Below are positions 1 to 11,377 of a stretch of 64,000 nucleotides of DNA, one piece after another. Origin of the DNA: Argentina anserina (taxonomy: Eukaryota > Streptophyta > Magnoliopsida > Rosales > Rosaceae); assembly GCF_933775445.1 (NCBI RefSeq), contig NC_065877.1, forward strand, positions 23,932,001 to 23,996,000, written 5' to 3'. Position numbers and translations under genes: made by a program. Positions within the stretch are counted from its first letter, which is position 1; each line of letters begins with the position of its first letter. A model generated the notes under the pieces. That model did no database searches, was not told the DNA's origin, and was given only the letters and a program-made list of their open reading frames with translations.

Positions 1-276
1 GTTAGTAGTGCAATTTCCTAAAATTATTTAGTCATTATATCCTAGGAGACAAGCATCAAGCATCCTTGCACCAATAAAGGAGACGTAAACGTCTTAAGGA
101 CAGTGTGGTATCACATACGTCTCGACTAGTTTTTCAATCATCAATCGTTTGGTATTTTGGTTGAATTCATATTGAATTTCTTTCGTGTTCTTCGTCATTA
201 GAATTTCATGTTCTATTTTTATTTTATAATTTAATAAATTAAATTATATATATAATATATCATTATTTTTCTAACA
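1..276 (-). repeat. Possible LTR end, cut by the window edge
   Basis: On the minus strand the thioesterase relic stops abruptly inside its last exon, and the next bases read TGTTAGAAAA, the usual start of a copia-type LTR. The same six-base start (TGTTAG) opens the copia LTR at 5182. The rest of this stretch is AT-rich, with no reading frame that I recognise. The far LTR end lies outside the window, so neither a CA end nor a target-site duplication can be tested. It could instead be ordinary 3' flank of a rearranged gene. Confidence 0.35.
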
Positions 277-812
277 GAAGCAAGTGATCGTATTGTTTCC
301 CATTCTTATCAGTGGACTGCCCTAAGGCTTCATCGATATCTGATCTAGCAATTGCACTAAAAGACTGCAGATTGTCACCCATTCTACACTCCCTTCGAAA
401 CTCCAAAATCATACATGAAAGCTCATTATTCTCCACGGCCGAGGGAGGAAGGCTCTAATACCCAAAGTAAATTTCCAATTAGAAGATGCATATATATCAG
501 CATTTGGTATATTTCGAATTCATATACAAATGGCAACAATGCTCTCTTAGTATGCTTGAACAATATTGTAAGTACGTACTAACTACATTATTATACATGG
601 GTAACATGGCTATTAGCCTATTACTATAACTGCTAAATGAAAGAGATCTCAAAAGCTTACTGCAAAAAGATATACCTGAAGAATCCAGTCGACGTATTTT
701 ACATGGCTTACATGCTGATTCATATCTATATCATTCCAAGAAGGCTGCAATGACTTAAGAGAGATTATTCAAAAGTTGGGCACAAGGTGTGTGTTTGCAT
801 GCATGCGTGCAT

Positions 813-823
<11 letters not shown>

Positions 824-857
<34 letters not shown>
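824..857. repeat. (TA)n microsatellite
   Basis: Uninterrupted TA dinucleotides between the last two thioesterase exons and just outside the hAT-like element that starts at 915. Confidence 0.9.
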
Positions 858-861
<4 letters not shown>

Positions 862-914
862 ATATATTGTTATATATTGAATTAACTGTTATATATGTGT
901 ATACAAAAGTACGT

Positions 915-2005
915 AATGGAATAAAATTTCGGCGAGGACGGAAATATCGAATGTCTGAAAATCATAAATTTTGATTTTAAAAAATAATTGAGTAAATTGA
1001 TGGAAATTTATATAAAAACATGGAAATTTTGAAAGAAACTTTGAGAGATGTTTATTTGATCAATTATCTACTATATGTCATAAGAAATTATTATATAACT
1101 ATTAGTTTATAGTGAGTTGTAGTAATTTGAGGTGAAATAATCGTTGAAAATTATTAAAAATCTAAAAATATATTTTTTTTACCCAAAAAGAGATTAGGTC
1201 ATCATGCTTTATTTACATATGATACATTAAACATGAAATTACATGAGTGATTTAGAACCACATAGAAGATCTATGAGATATAAAATTTTCACTATCTTCA
1301 TTATGTCCTTGAGTAAAGCCCTAAATATACTATGAAGAATAGTCATTAAATAATACATTTCATTTATAATTTTATATATACTGACTTATATGTCAACCAT
1401 AGGAGTCTCGAATGATTGAATGTGTGTTGCGGTACTAGTAATTCCCCTTCGAATCAAGTATTTCTCGACTTTGACCATAACCATAGCTTTGTGAAGATTG
1501 TCGATCAGATTGTGTTCATGTGTTTTCACTTAATTACATCTCATTAGAGAATAAATATGGTGTATAATGCATTGTTGAATTTCCCCATAAAGGTAAGGTC
1601 TATCGTTGCTTCCCCCTAGACCAAAGGGGTTCGATTCCCCTCAATAACTAGTTGGGTTATATTTCAATTTTAAGTAAATGTTGAGACATGAAATGCAATA
1701 TATATTAAAAAGAGTCATATATAACAAGTTGGTGTAATAGAGTTGGCTACAACTTTGTACTTGCAAAATGATGGATTGAAGGTTTGATTCTCCTAACTAA
1801 TGATTTTTTTATTTTATTTGAAGTTATTTGACACGTGGCGATATTATGAAAATATTTTATTAGGAAATTTCAAAAGTTTCCGGATATTTCTAGATATATC
1901 GGGAAATTTTCGAAAAAAATCATTGAAAAATACTTAGTATGTAAGAGATATATCCATACGCCGAAAAATATAAACTTTTACAGAAATATCGATATTTCAT
2001 TCCTT
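915..2005. mobile_element. Non-autonomous hAT-like element in the thioesterase relic
   Basis: The ends are imperfect inverted repeats (AATGGAATAAAATTTCG on the left; AAGGAATGAAATATCG reading inward from the right). The 7-bp direct repeat AGTACGT flanks them at 908-914 and 2006-2012. Both ends carry clusters of GATATTTC/GATATATC-type words, like the subterminal repeats of hAT transposons. There is no transposase frame. The element lies in what would be the intron before the SWNDIDMNQHV exon of the thioesterase. hAT duplications are usually 8 bp, so one base may have mutated. Confidence 0.6.
1590..1790 (+). repeat. Two tRNA-like (RNA polymerase III box) relics
   Basis: About 1628 reads GGTTCGATTCCCC, a good B-box/T-loop match. 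About 1725 reads TGGTGTAATAG, fitting the A-box consensus, followed near 1780 by GGTTTGATTCTCC, a near B box at typical tRNA/SINE spacing. Neither folds convincingly into a full cloverleaf by eye. They look like decayed tRNA-derived SINE heads carried inside the hAT-like element. Confidence 0.35.
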
Positions 2006-3099
2006 AGTACGTCTAGCTAGCTCGATACTTGCCGCCAAACCTGCTGGTGGAACAAGCCTTTTCGCATTAACACCCAATTACCCTAGTTTAGTATTCTTGA
2101 TGTCAATCAGAGGCTCACCAGCCATGAAAAAGAATTCGATTTAATCTCTAATGTCTGGTGTCTGGTAGAACTTTAGATAGTCTCCTTGTCTTTATGTTCA
2201 CAGGAATCACAGGCATAAGAAAAGAAATAGATCAGAAGCCTAAATCATCAACGCATAAAATTATCACTAAACATAGACAGTTCGGTTTCAATCGTAGTTT
2301 GAAACTTCGAAGACAAACCTGGTTGTCCGAGTTAGAATTTCTCCTGTTCTGCAATTACGAAAGACAAAATTTCGTATAACGCCGTTATCTGCTGATGCGT
2401 ACGTAGCAGCAGGTCTCAAGTTGAATTACATCATCCATTCAAACAAAGGAGACAAATAAATTAGTCACGATCGATAATTGATAGATTGTAAACTTGTAAT
2501 ATTATATATGATCCACATCAATTTGAAACTTACGGAAGACCCATACAAGACCCCTTTTCTCCATCTCTGGTGTTGAACAGAAACCACTAGATAAGAGTCC
2601 AATACTCTTGCTATGCAGAATTGCGATTTCCTACACAGTCCAAAGTTAAGCGTAAATGATCAAAAAATCTTTTAGGCATCTGATATTAGTCGTAATCATT
2701 ATTTACGTATGATAAATCGCTGACTGACTTCGTAATTCCTACAGCTCTACAGTCGTTCTTGTTAATTTCTCTCAACCGTCGTTCTTAAGAGAAGAATACC
2801 AAACTACCAACCTGCAAGCGTTTCATCAAGGACGGCAAGCTTGCTTTTCCATCACAGCCTATGTCGTACGATCGAATTGCGAAGTTCTGTCTAAAGCCAC
2901 GACCGTCCTGGCTTGCTTTTCCACCAAACATATAATAACCTCCATCAATTTTCCTCACCGACTCTTCCAAGTTTACATGATGATATGACCTTCTCTTAGA
3001 TGCTTCCATGTCTTCTCTAATACAAACCTCATCAACCTATGCAGAGTTATAGATTGCTTTTCCTCCGTAACGTGTTGACTTCCTTAGACGCTGATACCT

Positions 3100-5182
3100 T
3101 GAGTGCGATATCGGCATGAAATACGTCGGTAGAGCATTGGCAACTACCATTCCCTCAGACGTTGATTCAACGTGATTAGTTATGTATGGAAAAGTTGTTT
3201 CGTGAAAAACCACATCTCTACTAGTAAAGACCTTATGAGTACTAAGATCATATAATTTATATGCCTTTTTGCCGGCAGGATAACCGATGAAAATACATTG
3301 AACAACACGAGGGGAAAACTTATGAGAAATAGAAATATTTTTGGCGTAAGCCAGACAACCGAAAGCTCAAAGATGAGAGAAAGAAGGGACTTGAGAATAT
3401 AGACATTCAAATGGAGTTTTGAAAGAAAGAATAGGTGTAGGCAACCGATTGATTAAATGAATAGCAGTAAGAACACATCCACCCCAAAACTTACGATGAA
3501 CATTAGACTGAAACTTTAAAGCTCGTGCTACTTCAAGAATGTGACGAGCTTACGCTCCACCACCCCATTTTTTTAAGGGGTATAAACACAAGACCGTTGA
3601 AAAATAACTCCATTATCATTCAAGAAATTTTGGAGAGAAAGAAATTTCATTGCATTGTCAGGACGAACACTCTTAATGGAAATGTCAAACTGAGTAGTAA
3701 CATGAGCAAATAATTGTTTGACTAATGATTGAGTCTCATGTCGATGTTTCATTAGGAATACCCAAGTGAAACGAGAGTAATCATCAACCATGGTAAGAAA
3801 ATAATGTGCTCCAGAAAGAGAAGGATATTTATATGGACCCCAAATATCACAATGGATGAGTTGAAAAGATTAGGTAGATGAAATAGAACTATTACCAAAA
3901 GGAAGACGAGTTTGTTTTGCTAAAGGATAGACATTACAAACATTGTTTGAATGAACACTTGCATTTAGATATTATTTAGCAAGAAAACCTAGACGAGAGG
4001 ATGATACATGCCCCAAACGACGATGTCAAATATCAGTAAAGGAAGAAGATGCAACGGTGCAGGCATGAGTAGTAGTGGCGGTGGTGATAGTAGGAGATTT
4101 AGACGTTGTGGCAAGTGCCATTAGATAATAAAGACCATCACATTGCCTACCCAAACCAATCGTCTTCTTCATAACCAAATCTTACAAAATACACCAATAA
4201 AGATAAAAAAATTACTGAACATTGTAATCCTTTGGTAAGTCTGCTAACAGACATCAGATCAACTTACAATCTCGGCACACATAAGACATCATGTAGAAAA
4301 TAAGTGGAATTCAGAGGCACAGATCCCTTGGAAACAATAGAAGCCCTTTCTCCATTAGGTAGTATTACTGGTGGAATTGAATGATGCTTGTTACCATGTA
4401 CGTACAAGCATTGTTGACGATGAAACAATGTGGTCTGTAGCACCACTATCAATAATCCAACGACGAGATTGAATTTAGACAAACCTGGAGTAATAGCACC
4501 ATTTGCTTGAGAGGATACTGGTGTCTCAATTGTGTCATTGCCTTTATTGTTCAAAATGGTCACAATCTGCTGGAGTTGAGTCTTTTATAATTTGGAAATA
4601 ACAACATTAGATGCAGTAACTTGATTTACTGTTGAAGATGTGCCTTGACGATTACCACCTTGTTTAAAAACATTGGACTTAATTTTGGTGTGACTGGGAG
4701 GGAATCCATGCAAACGATAGCAAGTTTCCACGTAATGTCCAGGTCTGTGACAATAATTGCAATGAGGGCGACGACTTGGAGAACCAATTCTTCGTTCCCT
4801 ACGATTATTGTGATTCCGAACTAGCAGCTTCGAGATCAACGTGACAAAAAAGGCTTTGAATAGCCATAGCGCTGAGATCAACTTGACAAGAAGACTTGGG
4901 TTTGCACGAGAGATAAAGTGCAAGGATCAAGGACGAGATTTGCAAGACTCTGAATGCAAGACTTTGGAGATTGGATCAGATTTGCTCTGATACCATAATA
5001 AAAGGAGACAGACAGATATGAATGAAGAGTTTTTGTATTTGATGTTTGATACAAATACAAAGGCAAGTCAACAAGCCTTATATACAACGCCAAAAGCTGA
5101 AGAAAGAGAAAACTAAGATAACTACAAGTAACTGTACAATTTAAACTGCAAAATTCAAACTTCAAACATATATTTTCTAACA
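3100..5182 (-). mobile_element. Ty1/copia element, 5' half only, decayed
   Basis: Reading on the minus strand from 5182 there are an LTR, a primer-binding site, and gag with a CCHC zinc knuckle (CNYCHRPGHYVETC, about 4770-4710). A protease region with IDSGATDH is split by frame changes near 4460. The integrase core segment VDDYSRFTWVF is at about 3790, and the post-integrase part contains GYPAGKKAYKLYD and DVVFHE. Reverse transcriptase, RNase H and the 3' LTR are absent. The sequence gives way to the thioesterase exon somewhere between about 2900 and 3150. In-frame stops and frameshifts make it non-functional. Confidence 0.85.
4997..5182 (-). repeat. 5' LTR and primer-binding site of the truncated copia element
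   Basis: The LTR starts TGTTAGAAAATATATG at 5182 on the minus strand. It is followed at 4995-4984 by TGGTATCAGAGC, the standard initiator-methionine tRNA primer-binding site. The exact LTR end is uncertain by a few bases because no clear CA is seen there. Confidence 0.75.
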
Positions 5183-7752
5183 GTGAGTATCAAGAAAATT
5201 GGAATTAACGTACTGGTCGAACAGTTGATTGATCTTGCACACCACTAATAATTGATCTAGGGGTCGTACGTCGAAGCTGACCAGCCGCTAGCTATAAATT
5301 TGCGAAGGCAAAAGGCAAGAAGAATAATTTAAGGAACTAGAATTACATAACAAGGTAAGGCATATTGTCATCCAATACCAAAACTTCTTAACTACCTAGA
5401 TATTAGAGAGGTTTTGAACCAGTACGTATATTCACTTTAATTCTTGATCCAATAAGTTAATTAATAACTGAATAAGCAATCAAAGTATTTCTTCTGCAGA
5501 AACCAAACGTACATAAAATCTTTATTCGTGCAATAATACATGCACACAGCTAGCTAGGTTTCGATATATTCATCACACAGATGCTTACCAAGTCGCAAGA
5601 AAACTTTTTTACGAAGATGGAAGTCCATTTCCTTTGGTTATGCTAATGTCGCGAGTTTAAAAATCAGGGAACAAATGTACTTGGTAATAAAAGTAGAGTT
5701 TTATTGACTTAAATTGTGAAAACTTTTGTACCAACAATATTGTTTGATCAAGGTAACGTCATTAAAAAAACTCGAAGATTTGAGTTTTGATCGATTGATA
5801 AGAACTTTCATGAAACGAATTTAATAGTAGAAAACCGAGCTCTGACATATATATCAAACAAGTATGGAAAGAAGGAAAAAATAAGGATATTGATTATTAT
5901 ACATACAACTAAAGACCCAATAGAATCCAATTAAAACACCCGATCTGATACGATCATACGATGAATTTTGATATAAGAACACCAGAAAGATAGAAATGAG
6001 CAAAACAACAATATGTTATCCGAGTAGTACGTACGTGCTCAATTAAGTGTATCCGAAAACAAGAAATTAAGAAAAGAAGGTAATGCGTAGAGCAAGTTCT
6101 ATTACCAGAAAGGCAACTGAATTGGATTTCATATAAAGTTTTGTTCATGAAGTTACGTACTGATACATATATAGCTAGCCCGGAATTAGGTATGGTGTAC
6201 GAAGTCGCTTGCTTTTATCATCAAAAAAGACTAATATATATGCTCCTGGCCTACTTCTGCCATTAATATTGGGGGCTTGGTGCAGCCTCAGAAACCCCTT
6301 CTTTCCGCCGCATGAATGAATCAATTGTATCAAAGATACTTACAATATACTAAAGTTGAAGAGACTGATCCCTATGAAGACAGAGGTAGAGATTGCCTCA
6401 TCTGTTTCCACCACTTGTATTTCTAAGTATTTTTTTTTCGTTAAATTGTATTTCTAAGTTCTAATCACCAAGGTTTGCTTTATTTATTTATGTTTTTTCA
6501 TTTTATCTGTAAAGAAGAGAGTTTGAAATCAGAATTTTAAAAGAATTATTTTTTAACAGTGACCGAATAATTAGAGGTAATAAAGTACATGAACAAAACA
6601 GACTATCATGGAAAACCCTAGAAAATCTCACTTCCTCCCTAACAAAAAAATGAACTAAATGCGAAAGGCAAAAGACACCCAAGAGTCCACGTCACCCAAC
6701 CTAATAACAGACAACACATCGCCCAACCAGGCGCAAACCCTTCATTTTTGTGCAGTAGCATCACTGAGACACTGACATCCACCATCTACCGTCAAGTACG
6801 CATGGTCGACCACCATGAGCTCGTCGTCGCTCCATGCCTCTGGCACAGAAAAAGGAATAAGAGTCAAATCTTGTCGGAACAGAAACCCGGACGGAATCTG
6901 GTCTCGTTGATCTCAAAAACATTTTGGTGACTCAGATAGGCAACAAATATAAATTACATAATCTCTCTTGAACCAGCATGTTCCCCAAGTAAAATGATGG
7001 TAGGGTACGACCAGCACACCTAATAGCATCTAACAGTCACACAATATTGAATCACATAAACCGGAAATGTACAGTTGTCATAATACTTAGTTGATTTAAA
7101 TTAGAAGACAATTTTGATAATGTCTCGTATGGAGTACAAGCTAACATCTTTCAAGGTTTCTTGAAAAATAAACGCTTTTTAAGGCCATCAATAAAACTAT
7201 GTAGAAGATAGTATAGTGTAAGTAAGGGTATCGTTATAGGTCGGAAATTGAGGGTACTCCTACAAGATAGAACGTTAATAAATCATATCTACAATATTTA
7301 CACATATACAAAAGATTTAAAAAAAGTTGAGATTGTGATATTGATTTCCAATTCATACGGCTCCATCATATATGGTAAGAGGCGGCCATGGGGAATGGTT
7401 GAGGTTTCACTAACCCTAAGAGAAAGCGCATAGTTTACATTTGTATGTAATTTGATTAGTGAACCCCCTTACAATTCCGAATTATTCATTTTTTTAATAG
7501 TCAAAAATGTCACATCCATTAATGTAAGAAATGAATATTATATTACCAGCTTGACCCATTTGAAGGTTCCCGGCTGCATAAATAATGAGTCGTGAAAGAC
7601 AAATCTAAGTAAAACCTAGCTTCACCTAAAGCAATACATCATTAGGAAATTACAGTCTAATAGAAACTAGAACCAAGAATCAAATAACATTGTCAAGGTA
7701 TAGCCCAAAACTACGTCAAAACCCTACTTTAACTTATTCTTAAAAAGAAAAA
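5183..7752. other. Gene-free AT-rich stretch
   Basis: No reading frame or RNA gene here is convincing. The short frames at 5954-6148, 6748-6930 and 7248-7433 show no family motif. 6560-6940 is less AT-rich and resembles the untranslated leader of a LINE, but nothing ties it to one. Confidence 0.5.
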
Positions 7753-7811
7753 ATGGAGTTAATTACTCAAACACACAGGCCAAGTGTAAACTGGTCCAAG
7801 TCAGATCCTAG

Positions 7812-8848
7812 ACCCGGGCCGAAAAACCCAAATCTGGTATCCAACCCAGTACCCCTCACCACCTCCGGCGGTCGGACTTGCTCCCACCGCAACACCTCCA
7901 TCATCGTGGCTTTACACCACCAAGGGGCTTGTAATATGCCACATCGGTCAATGGAGATGGAGTGATGTGTGTTATATGTACATGCCCACCTCCATCTAAC
8001 ACGAAACCTTTTAGGAGCTCAATGGCTTCAGAAGGGATGAGAACTCCGAAGTTAAGCTTGCTCGGGCTAGAGAAATCTCAAGATGGATGACCTACTGGGA
8101 AGTTGCTCGTGAGTTCGCAGAAAAAAAACCGTGAGAACTATGCCCAAAGCACACAATATCGTGTTATGGCGGAGCAGATCCCTGGATGTGACAATTTGGT
8201 ATCAAAGCCATTATGTCGTGTGGTGCGAGTGTGCCGACGAGGACGTCAGACTCCTAAGGGGGGTGGATTGTAGTGTCCCACATCGGCCAACATAGAGGAG
8301 GTGATGTGTCTTATATGTAAATGTCCACCTCCATCTAACACGAGGCTTTTTGGGGGCTCAATATCTTCGGATAGGATGGGAACTCCGAAGTTAAGTTTGC
8401 TCGGGCTAGAGAAATCTCAAGATGGGTGACCTACTGAGAAGCTGCTCGTGAGTTCCCAAAAATAAAATTGTGAGAACTCTGCCCAAAAGGGACAATATCG
8501 TATTACGGCGAGGCTGATCCCGGGATGTGACACGGCTTGACCACCGAAATCGCTCAAGGTAGAACCTTCCTAGAAGAATACCTCATGCTCAAGCAAAAAC
8601 AAGCGAACCACTGCTCCGCAGATCTGTACCGCTACTCCAACCCGAAGGATACCATAAGTTTCAATATCCTACCTTCCTCATATGCTCAACAGAAGGGAGG
8701 AGTAGAGCTTTACCCACCGTCTGGTCGCCACTCCGAAGCACCTTTTTGGCAAGTGAAATGGAAGACTGAGCCGCCTTGTTGCAAAACTTACATAGGTTTT
8801 GTTTTCTACTCCCGAAAACCCGGAGCCTATTCTCCCGTAGCTAATTAG
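7812..8848 (+). pseudogene. Unrecognised open frame split by a Cassandra element
   Basis: From 8537 a frame runs to TAG at 8846-8848 with normal protein-like composition, including FLEEYLMLKQKQ, LYRYSNPKD and SFNILPSSY. If the inserted element and one target-site copy are removed, base 7929 joins 8538. The same frame then continues leftwards without a stop to about 7812, giving roughly 140 codons. I do not recognise the family. The upstream frame starting at 7753 is in another phase and is probably not part of it. It may be a captured fragment, the last exon of a lost gene, or chance. Confidence 0.35.
7930..8532 (+). mobile_element. Cassandra TRIM retrotransposon, complete
   Basis: Cassandra is a small non-autonomous LTR element whose LTRs carry a 5S rRNA-like segment. 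Two 264-bp LTRs (7930-8193 and 8269-8532) begin TGTAATATGCC / TGTAGTGTCCC and end ATGTGACA. Each contains the 5S internal promoter: AAGTTAAGC...GCTCGGGC (box A, from 8049 in LTR1) and GATGGRTGACC (box C). The 75-bp interior opens with TTTGGTATCAAAGCC (methionine tRNA primer-binding site) and ends in the purine tract AAGGGGGGTGGAT before LTR2. The flanking 5 bp are GGGCT (7925-7929) and CGGCT (8533-8537), one mismatch. The LTRs differ at many sites, so the insertion is old. Confidence 0.92.
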
Positions 8849-8928
8849 CATATTCTTGATGAATAACCCTAATTATTCTTCATGCTTATGTTAGTTTTCT
8901 TAATCATTCCCTCAATGGTGTTCCATAA

Positions 8929-10380
8929 GGGTTAATTCCTCCTATGATACCTAAAGTATGGCTACTTGGACAATTTGGTACATGATGTATAAAAATAGAC
9001 AATTTCGTACCTGAAGTTCTCATTTGTAAGTCATTTTGGTACCTCTATCAATTTTGATCATAGTTTTAGGGTTATTTTCGTCATTCTATCCTTAAACTCA
9101 TTAAATTTCACATTTTTCTTCATTTCTTCCTATAATTGCCTCTCTTTGGAGATAATTAAATTGATATATCTACTCCACTTAGCATCTACTTTGCATATAT
9201 TGAAAATACATTTTTTTCTTAATATACTTATTGTATCATAATTATTTTCTACAAAGAAAATAAATTGTCTTTATGCAATTATAATTTTTTATTAAAATAT
9301 ATTTTTAAATTACTTATAATTAAAATTAATTTAGATTGATAGCTACATTATGAAAATTTCTATACGTAAATCCAAGGTACAAAATCTCCCTGATATTTCC
9401 GATATATCCTCCGACGCCTCCATTTTTCAAAAAGACGATATATCTTAGTGGTAAATATCTTTTTTTTTTTCGTATCTGCGATATTTCTCTAATAACATAA
9501 AATATCTCTGATGTTTACGATATATCCGATATATCTTCGATATTTTAGAGAAATATCTAAAAACTTTTACTTAAAAAATTTAACTCAATTTGAGGATGTC
9601 TCGGACTCTTCTTGACCTGCAGTTTTTGATTAATTAATCACCTCGAGGGATATAAAAAATAATACTAGAAGAGTAGTCCTTCAATCAACTAATTTTTAAT
9701 TTTTCGTAAAAGATATCGAGATGAGGAATGAAAGTTCAAGTCTTAACTCTTAAAAGTCAAGCCATATCAGTGACTAGTGCTCTCTTTAATCTTGAGGGAA
9801 TCCAAAATAAAGAGTCACAATGTAGTCTCATGAAGTTGAAAAAACTCGTATACTGCTACTACAATATGAAGTTACGACTATGTGATAAACGAGTAAAGGA
9901 TAATGTGATCAATGAAAACGATTACCTAGAGCCTCTTTTGGGTACTAGATAAAATTAATAATTGTATTTATTTGTATGTAATTCAATAATAAATAAATAA
10001 ATAATTTCGGAAGAGGAACAATATTATTTTTTCAATATCCCCGATATATCTCCGATATATCTGATATCTCTCTTTTTAAAAAAAATGATATATCCCCCGA
10101 TACCGATATTTTGAACCTTGCGTAAATCATCACAGATACTAAGTGGATGAGTTATCAAAGTTTTAGTGATAATTTAGAGGCAATTTGGAGGTATTATGAA
10201 AAAATGAAGTAAAGTAGAGATAGGATGACGTAAATAACCCTGAAAATATGATCAAAATTGACATAAATACCAAAATGGCATAAATTTGAGAACTTTAGAT
10301 ACCAAATTGTCCGTTTTCATACATCAGTTACCAAATTGTCCAAGTAGCCAAACATCAGGTATCATAAGAGGAATTTACCC
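8929..10380. mobile_element. Mutator-like MITE with long terminal inverted repeats, interrupted
   Basis: The left end GGGTTAATTCCTCCTATGATACC pairs with the right end, which reads GGGTAAATTCCTCTTATGATACC inward. The inverted similarity continues for more than 200 bp on each side, including ACAATTTGGTA and ATTTTGATCATA. A perfect 9-bp duplication GTTCCATAA flanks it (8920-8928 and 10381-10389). Long inverted repeats plus a 9-bp duplication are the hallmark of Mutator-like elements. Without the nested insertion it would be about 696 bp. It has no coding capacity. Confidence 0.85.
9373..10120. mobile_element. hAT-like MITE nested in the Mutator-like MITE
   Basis: The ends are CAAGGTACAAAATCTC on the left and, reading inward from the right, CAAGGTTCAAAATATC. 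The perfect 8-bp duplication CGTAAATC flanks it at 9365-9372 and 10121-10128, as expected for the hAT superfamily. Many GATATATC / CCGATATATC words lie within 200 bp of both ends. The reading frame at 9728-9952 shows no transposase features. Subterminal words are shared with the element at 915-2005, although the terminal repeats differ. Confidence 0.8.
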
Positions 10381-10727
10381 GTTCCATAATAAAATTCATT
10401 AGCATTAATATATATATATATTGACGAGTTCATACTCTAAATTTTTTTGGATCGTTTTGTTTATGAGAAAAATATATTCCTACCTTATCTTGTAACCGTT
10501 TTTTTTATAATATATTGAGACCCCTGTGATGAAATTCTGGTTCTGCTACTGGACATCATGCCATCTCCATAACAACGTACACAACTTCCGATGCCGTCGA
10601 CTACAGCCCGGCCAACTTTTATTTAAATTTGTATTCCTACATGTTTAATTAGGACAAAGTAATTTAAGTGTTGAAATATAGCCCGTGTAGTCATGCATAC
10701 GTTTAAAAGTTCTGGCATAAACCCTAA

Positions 10728-11377
10728 GGATGTGTTTGTTTACCGGGATATAGGACATGGATTGGATAAAAATATACCAATCTGACCACAACACATGTTT
10801 GGAGACCCAGATAACAAGAAACCGGAAAATTTAATTCCTATATGACATCGATTTGATCCTGTGGAAAATGTGTTATTAAAAATAGCCAACTTTCATTTGG
10901 ACATCTTCTCTCTCTTCCTCTATAAGACTTTACCAACTTTTTTCCCTTCAACGTATTTTCCAGTGACCACAATCTTTGTATACAACTGCCTCCATCGGGT
11001 CTTAACCTCTGGCCGCTTCCTCCACCGAAGGAATCTCCAGTTCTGACGTTTTTTTGACCCATAAATGTTGGAGTCCAGCTCGACAAGGGAGTATTTGAAC
11101 CCAAAATTAAGCTACTGGGTGCCGTCATATCGGGCTCAATGATCGGAAATTTGTGGTTGTTCTTCTTTATGTGGGTGCCATTTGTTTTCGGTCGGAGCGC
11201 TGACTTGGATTTGGGGATGACAGCTATGTTTTTTAGTTTTTGGTTTTGGCTTATATATCCAGTAGGCTAAAAAATGATTCCCACCAAACATCTCACCGGT
11301 GAAGGAGGTAGACATATCTAATCCTATCGAGTAAAGTCTCACCAGGATTGGTCATATGTAGTGTACCAAACACAGCC
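10728..11377. mobile_element. PIF/Harbinger-like (Tourist) MITE
   Basis: The left end is GGATGTGTTTG and the right end read inward is GGCTGTGTTTG, each flanked by TAA (10725-10727 and 11378-11380). A G-rich TGTGTTTG terminus with a TAA/TTA duplication is typical of PIF/Harbinger MITEs. Inverted similarity fades after about 20 bp. The open frames inside (10838-11128 and 11136-11342, minus) show no DDE nuclease or Myb-like features and are probably chance. Confidence 0.7.

Larger units (their letters stand above)
277..3009 (-). pseudogene. FATB-type acyl-ACP thioesterase, fragmented pseudogene
   Basis: FATB enzymes release free fatty acids from acyl-carrier protein in plastids. Pieces of the family occur in the right order on the minus strand. 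Exon at 3009-2812 contains GFRQNFAIRSYDIG. Exon 2630-2534 contains FCSTPEMEKRGLVW and joins the first in phase. About 2440-2320 has DDVIQLET and then NCRTGEILTR in a different frame. About 2190-2150 has TRRLSK. Exon 744-676 has SWNDIDMNQHV and VKYVDWILQ, with an AG acceptor and GT donor. Exon 454-277 has NNELSCMILEFRREC. The stretch matching RMQVVVDRYP is missing, at least two frame changes occur near 2400 and 2140, and the gene ends before the family C-terminus. No plastid transit peptide is visible because a copia element occupies the 5' side. A hAT-like element sits between two exons. Identity is strong; non-function is inferred from the breaks. Confidence 0.8.

Noticed and set aside
789..974. 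Short frame with an Ile/Tyr run
   Set aside because: It is the translation of the (TA)n microsatellite.
3148..3150. ATG at 3150 as the thioesterase start with a transit peptide
   Set aside because: The 37 residues after it read as the variable post-integrase part of copia (LRKSTR) and are followed by a TAG, so they are not a transit peptide.
8035..8115. 5S rRNA genes (two copies)
   Set aside because: Only the internal half of 5S RNA is matched, and both copies lie in Cassandra LTRs. They are promoter-bearing LTR segments and not rRNA genes.
10838..11342. Minus-strand frames as genes
   Set aside because: They lie wholly inside the PIF/Harbinger-like MITE and show no transposase motifs.
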